Shown here in pieces: positions 56,706 to 64,000 of a stretch of 64,000 nucleotides of DNA (position 1 is its first letter; each line of letters starts with the position of its first letter). Origin of the DNA: Changchengzhania lutea. GTDB taxonomy: Bacteria; Bacteroidota; Bacteroidia; Flavobacteriales; Flavobacteriaceae. The position numbers were made by a program, and so were the translations under genes. The stretch is from the NCBI RefSeq assembly GCF_006974145.1, contig NZ_CP039456.1, positions 3,410,499 to 3,474,498 of the forward strand, in the 5' to 3' direction. The notes under the pieces were generated by a model. The model worked only from the letters and a program-made list of their open reading frames with translations. It did no database searches and was not told the origin of the DNA.

Positions 56706-57728
56706 ATGACTATAGACCTAAGAAGTGACACCGTAACAAAACCAACAAAAGCGATGTTGGAAGCCATGATACAAGCTCCAGTTGGGGATGATGTGTTTAG
56801 AGAAGACCCCACAATCAATAAATTGGAAGATCGCATGGCACAAATGTTTGGTAAATCTTCGGCTTTATTTTTTCCTAGCGGCACCATGGCAAACCAATCA
56901 GCATTAAAGCTGCATACCAACCCTGGAGATCAAGTAATTTGCGATAAGTACGCGCATATTTATAATTATGAATCTGGTGGTGCTTCCTTTAATAGCGGAA
57001 TCTCATGTAAACTAATTGATGGAGAACAAGGCAAATTCAAAGCAAATCAAGTATTGGAAGCTATTAATCCAGATGCCTATTATTACAGTAAAACGACTTT
57101 AGTTGAAATTGAAAACACCACCAATAAAGGCGGTGGGGCCTGTTGGGATTTTAATGAAATTTTAAAAATCAGAAAAATCTGTGATGATAATAATTTAGGA
57201 TTTCATTTAGATGGCGCCCGTTTATGGAATGCATTGGTGGCCAAAAATGAAACGACATTGCAATATGGAAATGTATTTGACACGATATCAGTCTGTTTAA
57301 GTAAGGGACTCGGTTGCCCTATCGGTTCGGTTTTGATAGGAGATGACCCCATTATGCAGAATGCTATTAGAATCAGGAAAATATTTGGCGGAAACATGAG
57401 ACAAGCTGGCTATTTAGCCGCTGCTGGTCTATATGCCCTAGATCATCATATTGAACGCCTTGCCGAAGACCATAAAAGAGCAAAGGAAATAGGGGATGTG
57501 TTAAATGATTTGTCCATCATAAAAACAGTAGAACCCATTGAAACCAACATTGTTATTTTTGAATTGCAAACGCATATTGATGAAACCATTTTCATCCGGA
57601 AATTAGCAGACAAAAATATTCGTATTATAGGTATGGGTGGCGGAAAATTAAGAATGGTTACCCATTTAGATTATACGAATATCATGCATGATAAATTACT
57701 GACTACTTTAAAACACCTAAATTATTAG
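56706..57728 (+). CDS. ltaE: Low-specificity L-threonine aldolase
   Basis: A 340-residue fold-type I PLP enzyme that splits threonine or allo-threonine to glycine and acetaldehyde. Seen: RSDTVTKPTKAML at the N-terminus, HLDGARLWNAL, and SVCLSKGLGCPIGSVLIG with the PLP lysine. Complete. It is convergent with the EbfC gene. Confidence 0.92.
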   Translation: MTIDLRSDTVTKPTKAMLEAMIQAPVGDDVFREDPTINKLEDRMAQMFGKSSALFFPSGTMANQSALKLHTNPGDQVICDKYAHIYNYESGGASFNSGISCKLIDGEQGKFKANQVLEAINPDAYYYSKTTLVEIENTTNKGGGACWDFNEILKIRKICDDNNLGFHLDGARLWNALVAKNETTLQYGNVFDTISVCLSKGLGCPIGSVLIGDDPIMQNAIRIRKIFGGNMRQAGYLAAAGLYALDHHIERLAEDHKRAKEIGDVLNDLSIIKTVEPIETNIVIFELQTHIDETIFIRKLADKNIRIIGMGGGKLRMVTHLDYTNIMHDKLLTTLKHLNY

Positions 57729-57747
57729 TTTTACCAATAGCCAACAA

Positions 57748-58071
57748 CTACTTAAACAAATCCATTCCAGGAATATTGGGCATGCCTTCTTTGGCAACCG
57801 CAGCTAATTCTGCTTCATTAATGCTAGTCGCTTTTTCAATAGCCTTATTTAAGGTTAATATCAAATAATCCTCTAATTGTTCCTTGTCTTCTAGTAAATC
57901 ATCGTCAATACTTATGGATTTTATTTGCCTGTTAGCCGTAAGTGTGATTTTAAGTTTTTCGTCATTACTACTTTGGTCAACTAAAACCGTATCTAAACGC
58001 TTTTTTGTGTCTTCAACCTTTTGTTGGGTTTCTTTAAGTTTACCCATCATATTCATCATATCTCCAAACAT
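57748..58071 (-). CDS. YbaB/EbfC family nucleoid-associated protein
   Basis: A 107-residue small DNA-binding protein: N-terminal [18 protein letters not shown] coiled region, central beta part [19 protein letters not shown]-like ([17 protein letters not shown]) and the C-terminal [12 protein letters not shown]. Binds DNA as a tweezer-like dimer and shapes the nucleoid. In many bacteria it pairs with dnaX/recR; here it stands alone between two plus-strand genes. Confidence 0.93.
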   Translation of the reverse strand: MFGDMMNMMGKLKETQQKVEDTKKRLDTVLVDQSSNDEKLKITLTANRQIKSISIDDDLLEDKEQLEDYLILTLNKAIEKATSINEAELAAVAKEGMPNIPGMDLFK

Positions 58072-58150
58072 AATATTATATTTTTTTAATCTCTACAAAG
58101 CTATTTAATTTTTCTATTTTTGAAGGCTTTAATGTGAAGAAAATAACGAT

Positions 58151-60211
58151 TTGAAAAAAATAATTCAGGCTCCAAAGGCTACCAAGAAACCAAAAGAACT
58201 AAAAATTCATAACGATTTACGAATTGATAATTATTATTGGCTGAATGATAAGGATAATCCCGAGGTGATAGATTATCTAAACGCCGAAAATGATTATACC
58301 GAGTCTCTACTGGGGCATACGGAAGCGTTTCAGAAGGATTTGTTTGAAGAAATGAAAGGGAGGATTAAGGAAGATGATGCTACTGTTCCCTACAAACTCA
58401 ATGGGTATTGGTATTTAACGCGTTATGAAAAAGGAAAGGACTATCCCATATACAGCCGAAAAAAAGAAAGCTTAACAGCACCCGAAGAAGTGTTGTTTGA
58501 TTGTAACGAGATGGCAAAAAATCATGCCTATTTCAACTTAGGTGGTATCGCCATTAGTCCTGATAATACATTGGCTAGTTTTTCAACAGATACGGTGAGT
58601 AGACGTCAATATACTATTCAAATTAAAAATTTGGAAACGGGTGAAATCTATCCTGATAAAATAAAAAATACCACAGGAGCTTCAACATGGGCCAATGACA
58701 ACAATACGCTCTTTTATACCATGAAGGACGACGTGACTTTACGATCTGAAAAGATATTAAAGCACAAATTGCACACCAATTCAAATGAGGATGTTGTTGT
58801 TTTTCACGAAGAGGACGAAACCTTCAACACCTTTGTTTATAAGACAAAGTCGAAGAAATTTATAGTCATTGGATCATCTAGTACTTTGAGTTCAGAATAT
58901 CGAATTTTAAATGCCAATACGCCAGATGCCGATTTTAAAATCTTTCAGAAACGCACAAAAGATTTAGAATATAGTATTGCACATTACGATGATTCGTTTT
59001 ACATCATTGCAAATGCTGATGGAGCTACTAATTTCAAGATTCTAAAAACCGATGAGCGGTTAACAGGAAAGAAATATTGGCAGGAATTTATGGCACACAG
59101 ATCAGGGGTTCTTATTGAGGATATTGAAATTTTTAAGAATTACATGGTTGTGAACGAGCGTGAAAATGGTTTGAATAAACTACGCATCATGAGTTGTAAT
59201 AAAAAAGAGGATTACTACCTGCCATTCAATTCAGAAACGTATACAGCCTATATCGGTAATAACCCAGATTTTGACAGTGATACGTTGCGGTATGGGTTTA
59301 ATTCACTCACATCACCAAGTGCCGTATTGGAATATAATTTTAACACAAAAGCCACTGAGGTTAAAAAAGAACAAGAGGTTTTAGGAGGTAAATTCCAAAA
59401 AGAGCATTACACCTCAGAACGTATTTGGGCAACAGCCAGAGATGGTGTTAAAGTGCCAATATCTCTGGTTTATAAGAAATCCACAAAATTGGATGGAAGC
59501 AGCCCATTGCTGCAATATGCCTATGGATCTTACGGTTCAACCATAGACCCTTCGTTTTCGACCATCCGTTTGAGTCTATTGGATAGAGGGTTTATTTACG
59601 CGATAGCACATATTAGAGGCGGGGAGTACCTTGGACGCCATTGGTATGAAAAGGGAAAGTTGCTCACAAAGAAGAACACATTCACCGATTTTATTGATTG
59701 TTCAAAACACCTTATTAATTTAAAATACACGTCCACCAATCATCTATACGCTTATGGTGGTTCAGCAGGGGGTCTGTTAATGGGAGCCATTATCAATATG
59801 AATCCAGAATTATACCATGGTATTTTAGCGGCTGTACCTTTTGTTGATGTGGTTACAACCATGCTTGACGATACGATTCCTTTAACAACAGGGGAGTATG
59901 ATGAGTGGGGAAACCCTAACAATAAAGAGTATTATGATTATATGAAATCCTATTCACCCTATGACAACGTAGTAGATAAAGATTATCCGCATATGCTTGT
60001 CACGACGGGTTTACATGATTCTCAAGTACAATATTGGGAACCTGTAAAATGGGTGGCTAAACTTCGTGATATGAAAACCGATTCCAATAAACTGTTATTA
60101 CATACTGATATGGATTCAGGTCATGGTGGCGCTTCTGGACGTTTTGAAAGTTTAAAGGAAGTAGCCATGGAGTATGCGTTTTTACTAGATTTAGAAGGAA
60201 TTAATGCGTAA
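58151..60211 (+). CDS. Prolyl-oligopeptidase family serine peptidase, oligopeptidase B-like
   Basis: A 686-residue S9A peptidase. The N-terminal beta-propeller (about 20-420) gates the site; the alpha/beta hydrolase part has the nucleophile in AYGGSAGGLLMG, the Asp in TTGLHDSQVQYWEP and the His in DSGHGGASGR. Oligopeptidase B cleaves short peptides after basic residues, in line with the acidic residues of this family. TTG start. Lies 79 bases after the divergent EbfC gene. Confidence 0.92.
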   Translation: MKKIIQAPKATKKPKELKIHNDLRIDNYYWLNDKDNPEVIDYLNAENDYTESLLGHTEAFQKDLFEEMKGRIKEDDATVPYKLNGYWYLTRYEKGKDYPIYSRKKESLTAPEEVLFDCNEMAKNHAYFNLGGIAISPDNTLASFSTDTVSRRQYTIQIKNLETGEIYPDKIKNTTGASTWANDNNTLFYTMKDDVTLRSEKILKHKLHTNSNEDVVVFHEEDETFNTFVYKTKSKKFIVIGSSSTLSSEYRILNANTPDADFKIFQKRTKDLEYSIAHYDDSFYIIANADGATNFKILKTDERLTGKKYWQEFMAHRSGVLIEDIEIFKNYMVVNERENGLNKLRIMSCNKKEDYYLPFNSETYTAYIGNNPDFDSDTLRYGFNSLTSPSAVLEYNFNTKATEVKKEQEVLGGKFQKEHYTSERIWATARDGVKVPISLVYKKSTKLDGSSPLLQYAYGSYGSTIDPSFSTIRLSLLDRGFIYAIAHIRGGEYLGRHWYEKGKLLTKKNTFTDFIDCSKHLINLKYTSTNHLYAYGGSAGGLLMGAIINMNPELYHGILAAVPFVDVVTTMLDDTIPLTTGEYDEWGNPNNKEYYDYMKSYSPYDNVVDKDYPHMLVTTGLHDSQVQYWEPVKWVAKLRDMKTDSNKLLLHTDMDSGHGGASGRFESLKEVAMEYAFLLDLEGINA

Positions 60212-60291
60212 TAAAAAAAAATGTCTTATTTTTGCGAGGTTTTAAGTTGCAATTATTATTAGTAAATTATTGTAGCTTGTAATAAATATGT

Positions 60292-61332
60292 ATGAAACAT
60301 AAAAATCAAGTTTTTGATAATGTCTTGGATTTAGTAGGCAATACACCGCTTATTAAGCTTAACAAAATAGCTTCGGAATATAATGGTGATTTCTACGCTA
60401 AGGTAGAAGCCTTTAATCCGGGTCACTCTTCAAAAGACAGAATTGCGCTTTACATCATAGAACAGGCAGAAAAAAAAGGTATCCTATCTCCAGGTGATAC
60501 GATTATAGAAACGACTTCTGGTAACACAGGGTTTAGTATTGCTATGGTGAGTATTATTAAGGGTTATAATTGCGTTTTAGCAGTGAGTTCAAAATCTTCT
60601 GCAGATAAAATTGACATGCTCAAAACAATGGGAGCCAAGGTGTATGTTTGTCCTGCTCACGTTAGTGCGGACGATCCTAGATCTTATTATCAGGTAGCAA
60701 AGCGTTTACATGAGGATATGAAAGGCTCTGTGTATATTAACCAATATTTCAATGAGCTAAACATTGATGCACATTATAAATCTACGGGCCCGGAAATTTG
60801 GAACCAAACAGAGGGAAAAATAACGCATTTAGTGGCGTGTAGTGGTACAGGTGGAACCATATCTGGAACCGCGAAGTACTTAAAGGAGCAAAATCCTGAC
60901 ATTAAAATTATTGGAGTTGATGCTTTCGGATCTGTGATTAAAAAATATCACGAAACTAGAGAGTTTGATGAAAAAGAAATATATCCGTATAGAATTGAAG
61001 GATTGGGTAAAAATCTGATTCCTTCTGCTACAGATTTTGATGTTATCGACGATTTTGTGAAGGTGACTGATGAGGATAGTGCACACACAGCTAGAGCTAT
61101 CGCTAAATCTGAAGGTTTATTTGTAGGCTACACTTCGGGAGCTGCCATGCAAGCTATTAAGCAACTAGGTGAGCAAGATTACTTTAAAAAAGGAGATCAT
61201 GTAGTCATCATTTTTCCTGACCATGGGTCACGCTACATGAGTAAAATTTATAGCGATAAATGGATGAACGAACAAGGCTTCTTTGATAGCATTAACGAGG
61301 CTGCTGCTGAAAATATTCAGTATATAAAATAG
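60292..61332 (+). CDS. PLP-dependent cysteine synthase-family enzyme, candidate cysteate synthase
   Basis: A 346-residue fold-type II PLP enzyme: NPGHSSKDR places the PLP Lys48, SGNTGFS at 78-84 binds the substrate carboxylate, and [13 protein letters not shown] binds the phosphate. It lacks a CBS domain. By family it could be an O-acetylserine sulfhydrylase or cystathionine beta-synthase-like enzyme. Because its neighbour 257 bases on is a serine-palmitoyltransferase-type enzyme, a cysteate synthase that feeds sulfonolipid synthesis (the CapA role) is more attractive. Own terminator at 61351-61397. Confidence 0.8.
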   Translation: MKHKNQVFDNVLDLVGNTPLIKLNKIASEYNGDFYAKVEAFNPGHSSKDRIALYIIEQAEKKGILSPGDTIIETTSGNTGFSIAMVSIIKGYNCVLAVSSKSSADKIDMLKTMGAKVYVCPAHVSADDPRSYYQVAKRLHEDMKGSVYINQYFNELNIDAHYKSTGPEIWNQTEGKITHLVACSGTGGTISGTAKYLKEQNPDIKIIGVDAFGSVIKKYHETREFDEKEIYPYRIEGLGKNLIPSATDFDVIDDFVKVTDEDSAHTARAIAKSEGLFVGYTSGAAMQAIKQLGEQDYFKKGDHVVIIFPDHGSRYMSKIYSDKWMNEQGFFDSINEAAAENIQYIK

Positions 61333-61350
61333 ATATAAAACACACTATAT

Positions 61351-61397
61351 AAAAGAGATAACAATTGTTAAAATAGCAATTTGTTATCTCTTTTTTT
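61351..61397 (+). terminator. Intrinsic terminator after the cysteine synthase-like gene
   Basis: AAAAGAGATAACAA (61351-61364) pairs perfectly with TTGTTATCTCTTTT (61381-61394), and the T-run goes on to 61397. Loop 16 bases. It separates the gene from the acyltransferase gene, so the two are transcribed separately or by read-through. Confidence 0.88.
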
Positions 61398-61448
61398 ATT
61401 TTATAAATAATTGAGCGCCAAAAATTATGCTCAAACCATTTAAATATT

Positions 61449-61456
61449 TAATTTTG
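61449..61456 (+). promoter_or_regulatory. Candidate -7 box for the SPT-like gene
   Basis: TAATTTTG is an exact TAnnTTTG, about 130 bases before ATG 61589, giving a long leader. No TTG is found at the right distance upstream, so support is partial. Confidence 0.4.
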
Positions 61457-61494
61457 CACAACTAACTAAGGACTAAACGCTTTCATGAAATCCG

Positions 61495-61555
61495 CATAAA
61501 CACGCCTATTTAGTGTTTATGTTTTTCCTAAAAAGCAACTACCTTACTGTAGTTA
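61495..61555 (+). promoter_or_regulatory. Two hairpins in the leader of the SPT-like gene
   Basis: CATAAACAC (61495-61503) pairs with GTGTTTATG (61513-61521), then TTTTT follows; AACTAC (61538-61543) pairs with GTAGTT (61550-61555). The first looks like a terminator or attenuator in the leader. Whether they act in regulation is inference. Confidence 0.4.
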
Positions 61556-61588
61556 TGTCTTAAAATAATAGCAATACATTTATAATAG

Positions 61589-62848
61589 ATGAAAGATTTA
61601 TTTGAGAAGATTTATAAAGATAAGGGACCATTAGGAAAATGGGCATCTCAAGCTGAGGGGTATTTTGTTTTTCCAAAATTAGAAGGAGAAATTTCTAATC
61701 GTATGAAATTTCAAGGAAAGGATGTCATTACTTGGAGTATCAATGATTATTTGGGATTGGCAAATCATCCTGAAGTTCGTAAAGTGGATGCTGAAGCGGC
61801 AGCACAATATGGTTCGGCTTACCCAATGGGAGCACGAATGATGTCCGGGCATACAGATTTGCATGAGAAACTTCAAAATGAGTTAGCGGCTTTCGTTAGT
61901 AAGGAGGCAGCATACTTATTAAATTTTGGCTACCAGGGTATTTTATCTACAATTGACGCTTTAGTTGGTAAGGATGATATTATCGTTTATGATGTTGATG
62001 CACATGCCTGTATTATTGATGGTGTTCGTTTGCACATGGGTAAGCGATTTACATATAAACATAACGATATTGTAAGTTTAGAGAAAAACCTAGAACGTGC
62101 TACAAAAATGGCAGAACAAACAGGAGGTGGTATTTTAGTCATCTCTGAAGGCGTTTTTGGAATGCGAGGCGAACAAGGTCGATTAAAAGAAATTGTTGAC
62201 TTAAAAAAGAAATATAATTTCAGGTTTTTAGTTGATGATGCTCATGGTTTTGGGACATTGGGAAAAACTGGCGCTGGTGCAGGTGAGGAGCAAGGTGTTC
62301 AAGATGGTATTGATGTATATTTTGCAACATTTGCAAAATCAATGGCGAGTACCGGAGCCTTCATTGCTGCAGATCAAGAAATTATTGATTACTTAAAATA
62401 TAATTTACGTTCGCAGATGTTTGCAAAATCTTTGCAAATGCAATTAACCGTAGGGGCTTTAAAGCGTTTAGAAATGCTTAAAACCATGCCAGAACTTAAA
62501 GAGAATCTTTGGAAAATTGTTAATGCCTTGCAATCTGGTTTAAAAGCACGTGGATTTGATATTGGAACTACACAAAGTTGTGTGACCCCAGTATATTTAA
62601 AAGGTAGTATTCCTGAGGCTATGGCTTTAGTTAGAGACCTGCGTGAAAATTATGGAATATTCTGTTCTATAGTGGTTTATCCTGTAATACCTAAAGGTTT
62701 AATTCTATTGAGAATGATACCTACAGCCACACATACCTTACAAGATGTTGAAGAAACTCTAGACGCTTTTGATGCGATTAGAGACCGATTGGACAACGGA
62801 ACATACAAGCGTCTTTCAGCAGCAGTAATGGCGGCTATGGGCGAATAA
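61589..62848 (+). CDS. Serine palmitoyltransferase-type alpha-oxoamine synthase, candidate cysteate acyltransferase
   Basis: A 419-residue PLP enzyme of the alpha-oxoamine synthase group. VDAHACIIDG (His139, stacks on PLP), DDAHGFGTLG (216-225) and the PLP lysine in FATFAKSMASTGAF (Lys250) are clear. It joins an acyl-CoA or acyl-ACP to an amino acid with loss of carbon dioxide: serine gives sphingoid bases, cysteate gives capnine. In Flavobacteria the cysteate enzyme (CFAT/CapB) is known; the adjacent cysteine-synthase-like gene favours that choice. KBL or BioF roles are less likely. Complete; terminator at 62862. Confidence 0.87.
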   Translation: MKDLFEKIYKDKGPLGKWASQAEGYFVFPKLEGEISNRMKFQGKDVITWSINDYLGLANHPEVRKVDAEAAAQYGSAYPMGARMMSGHTDLHEKLQNELAAFVSKEAAYLLNFGYQGILSTIDALVGKDDIIVYDVDAHACIIDGVRLHMGKRFTYKHNDIVSLEKNLERATKMAEQTGGGILVISEGVFGMRGEQGRLKEIVDLKKKYNFRFLVDDAHGFGTLGKTGAGAGEEQGVQDGIDVYFATFAKSMASTGAFIAADQEIIDYLKYNLRSQMFAKSLQMQLTVGALKRLEMLKTMPELKENLWKIVNALQSGLKARGFDIGTTQSCVTPVYLKGSIPEAMALVRDLRENYGIFCSIVVYPVIPKGLILLRMIPTATHTLQDVEETLDAFDAIRDRLDNGTYKRLSAAVMAAMGE

Positions 62849-62861
62849 GAATTTTATCAAA

Positions 62862-62907
62862 TGCATAAAGAAAATCCGATTCATATGAATCGGATTTTCT
62901 TTATGCA
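62862..62907. terminator. 46-bp perfect palindrome, bidirectional terminator
   Basis: The 23-base arm 62862-62884 and its exact complement 62885-62907 form a perfect stem around a CCGATTCAT/ATGAATCGG core, with A-rich outer left and T-rich outer right. It lies between convergent genes and includes the last codons of the GNAT gene, so it can end both transcripts. Confidence 0.88.
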
Positions 62908-64000
62908 ATATCTTTTCGAAATGTTTTTCTGCGTTTGTAAACTACGGGAAAGAAATGTTTCCAAATTTGATGGATGGCCGTGTTATCTTCCAATTCTGGA
63001 GTTCGAAAGCATGTTTCAATACCTTTTTCTTTAAATTTGTTATAATACTCATTAAAGATAACTGCATGAACCCCTTTGTTTTGATAATCTGGGTGTATTC
63101 CTATTAAATAAAAAATAACGTCTTTACTATGTTTTTTGGCGTGCATGATATGGCTGAATCCAAATGGAAATAATTTGCCGTTAATTTTTTGCAAGGCTTT
63201 TGAGAAAGCAGGCATAACAATAGCAAAGCCAACCATATTGTCATTTTTGTCTACAACAAATTTGATGTATTCCGGGTTCACAAAACTTATAAACTTCTTT
63301 TTAAAGTATTCTTTTTGAACATCATTTATCGCTACAAAAGAGGATAGAGAGGCATAACTTTCGTTAAATAAATCAAACATTTTGTCAGCATAAGGCATGA
63401 CCTCCTCCGTTTTAGTGAGTTTGAGCGCTTTAAGCTGGTAGCGTCTTTTGATGAGTTCTTGGGCTTTAAAAAAGAATTCTGGCTTTACATTTTCAAAGGG
63501 AAACTTGCTTTCTGAATAAGATTTTTCTACAACATATCCGGCTGCCTCATAATGCTTGACGTAATATGGATGGTTGTACCACGTAACCATTGGAGCTATA
63601 GAGTCAAAACCTTCTGTCATCACGCCGACTTTGTCTAAATTAGAAAAGCCAACAGGTCCTTCTGTAAAATCTAAATTATGGGCTTTACCAATTTTTTCGA
63701 TTTCTTTAAAAAGAGCTTGCGATACACTTAAATCATCAACAAAATCAAACCAACCAAAACGCATTTTTTTTTGATTCTGGTTCTTTACTTCTAGCCAGTT
63801 GATTATGGCAGCAATTCTTCCAACAATTTCATTGCCTTTATAGGCTAAAAACAAACGGGCATCAGCATCGTTAAATACAGGGTTTTCTTTTTTACTGAAT
63901 GTTTTCATTTCCTGACTGATAATAGGAGGAACCCAGTATTTTGAATCTTTGTAAAGTTTAAAAGGAAATTTTACAAAGGCTTTTAAATCCCTTTTGGATT
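62901..64000 (-). CDS. GNAT-fold acyltransferase, 5' end outside the window
   Basis: An ATG at 63908 gives 335 residues, but the frame stays open upstream to the window edge and codes for good-looking sequence (KAFVKFPFKLYKDSKYWVPP), so the gene starts beyond 64000. GNAT-type features: LFLAYKGNEIVGRIAAIIN at one end and LIGIHPDYQNKGVHAVIFNEYYNKF (acyl-CoA loop) in the C-terminal half. Its convergent position beside the cysteate/serine acyltransferase makes an N-acyltransferase for the sphingoid or capnoid base, like bacterial ceramide synthase, an attractive guess. Partial. Confidence 0.82.
   Translation of the reverse strand, partial: SKRDLKAFVKFPFKLYKDSKYWVPPIISQEMKTFSKKENPVFNDADARLFLAYKGNEIVGRIAAIINWLEVKNQNQKKMRFGWFDFVDDLSVSQALFKEIEKIGKAHNLDFTEGPVGFSNLDKVGVMTEGFDSIAPMVTWYNHPYYVKHYEAAGYVVEKSYSESKFPFENVKPEFFFKAQELIKRRYQLKALKLTKTEEVMPYADKMFDLFNESYASLSSFVAINDVQKEYFKKKFISFVNPEYIKFVVDKNDNMVGFAIVMPAFSKALQKINGKLFPFGFSHIMHAKKHSKDVIFYLIGIHPDYQNKGVHAVIFNEYYNKFKEKGIETCFRTPELEDNTAIHQIWKHFFPVVYKRRKTFRKDIA

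Overview
The window looks like chromosome of a member of the Flavobacteriaceae (Bacteroidota). The DNA is AT-rich and the gene set is typical of that family: bacillithiol synthase BshA, a GH3/beta-lactamase fusion, a DUF4159 protein, an OmpA-less carboxypeptidase-regulatory/TonB-type receptor, a LytTR two-component pair, the hutG and hutI genes, and a serine-palmitoyltransferase-like enzyme beside a cysteine-synthase-like enzyme. Promoters that can be recognised have the Bacteroidota form TTG-N(about 20)-TAnnTTTG. The genus cannot be told from what is here. No rRNA, tRNA or CRISPR array was seen.

Layout. 1-7645: a small zinc-ribbon protein behind a 30-bp perfect palindrome; then, on the minus strand, two tandem AI-2E-type permeases with a THUMP-like methyltransferase, a TrmH-family methyltransferase, a short inverted-repeat element, and a tsaD-rsmE-DUF4159 operon. 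7890-16441: tamB, a pfkA-gap glycolytic pair closed by a strong terminator, an N-acetylglucosamine-kinase-like gene, and guaC. 16536-25859: a hybrid histidine kinase that has lost its phospho-accepting histidine, ridA, lptD, then amidase, mlaD and a two-gene Fe-S/CCG module similar to heterodisulfide reductase. 25853-40321: serB, GH3/beta-lactamase, bshA, a decayed copper-binding (DUF326) fragment, an EEP hydrolase, a DUF892 ferritin-like protein, hutG, hutI, fumC, a 1-Cys-type peroxiredoxin and small membrane proteins.

40374-51057: an outer-membrane receptor, the prfB-HAD-arsC operon (prfB with its +1 programmed frameshift), then a likely acquired glycan island: three tandem GT2 glycosyltransferase paralogues, an ATP-grasp ligase and a HAD phosphatase, all overlapping or nearly touching, followed by a decaying IS66 remnant and a frameshifted leucine-rich-repeat gene. 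51081-56455: S1/P1 nuclease, LytTR regulator and its kinase, a divergent orphan MotA/TolQ/ExbB-like channel with a plausible LytTR operator between them, and a lipoprotein with three DUF7467-like repeats. 56706-64000: threonine aldolase, YbaB/EbfC, an S9 oligopeptidase, and a probable sulfonolipid (capnine) locus: cysteine-synthase-like enzyme, cysteate acyltransferase/SPT-like enzyme and a convergent GNAT-type acyltransferase, with a 46-bp perfect palindrome between the last two.

The items most worth following up are the sulfonolipid locus and its regulatory hairpins, the tyrosine-for-histidine hybrid kinase, the LytTR/ExbB divergent unit, the GT2 triplet with ATP-grasp and HAD genes, and the 30-bp palindrome before the first gene. 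Several small broken genes (DUF326, LRR, IS66 tnpB) show ongoing decay.
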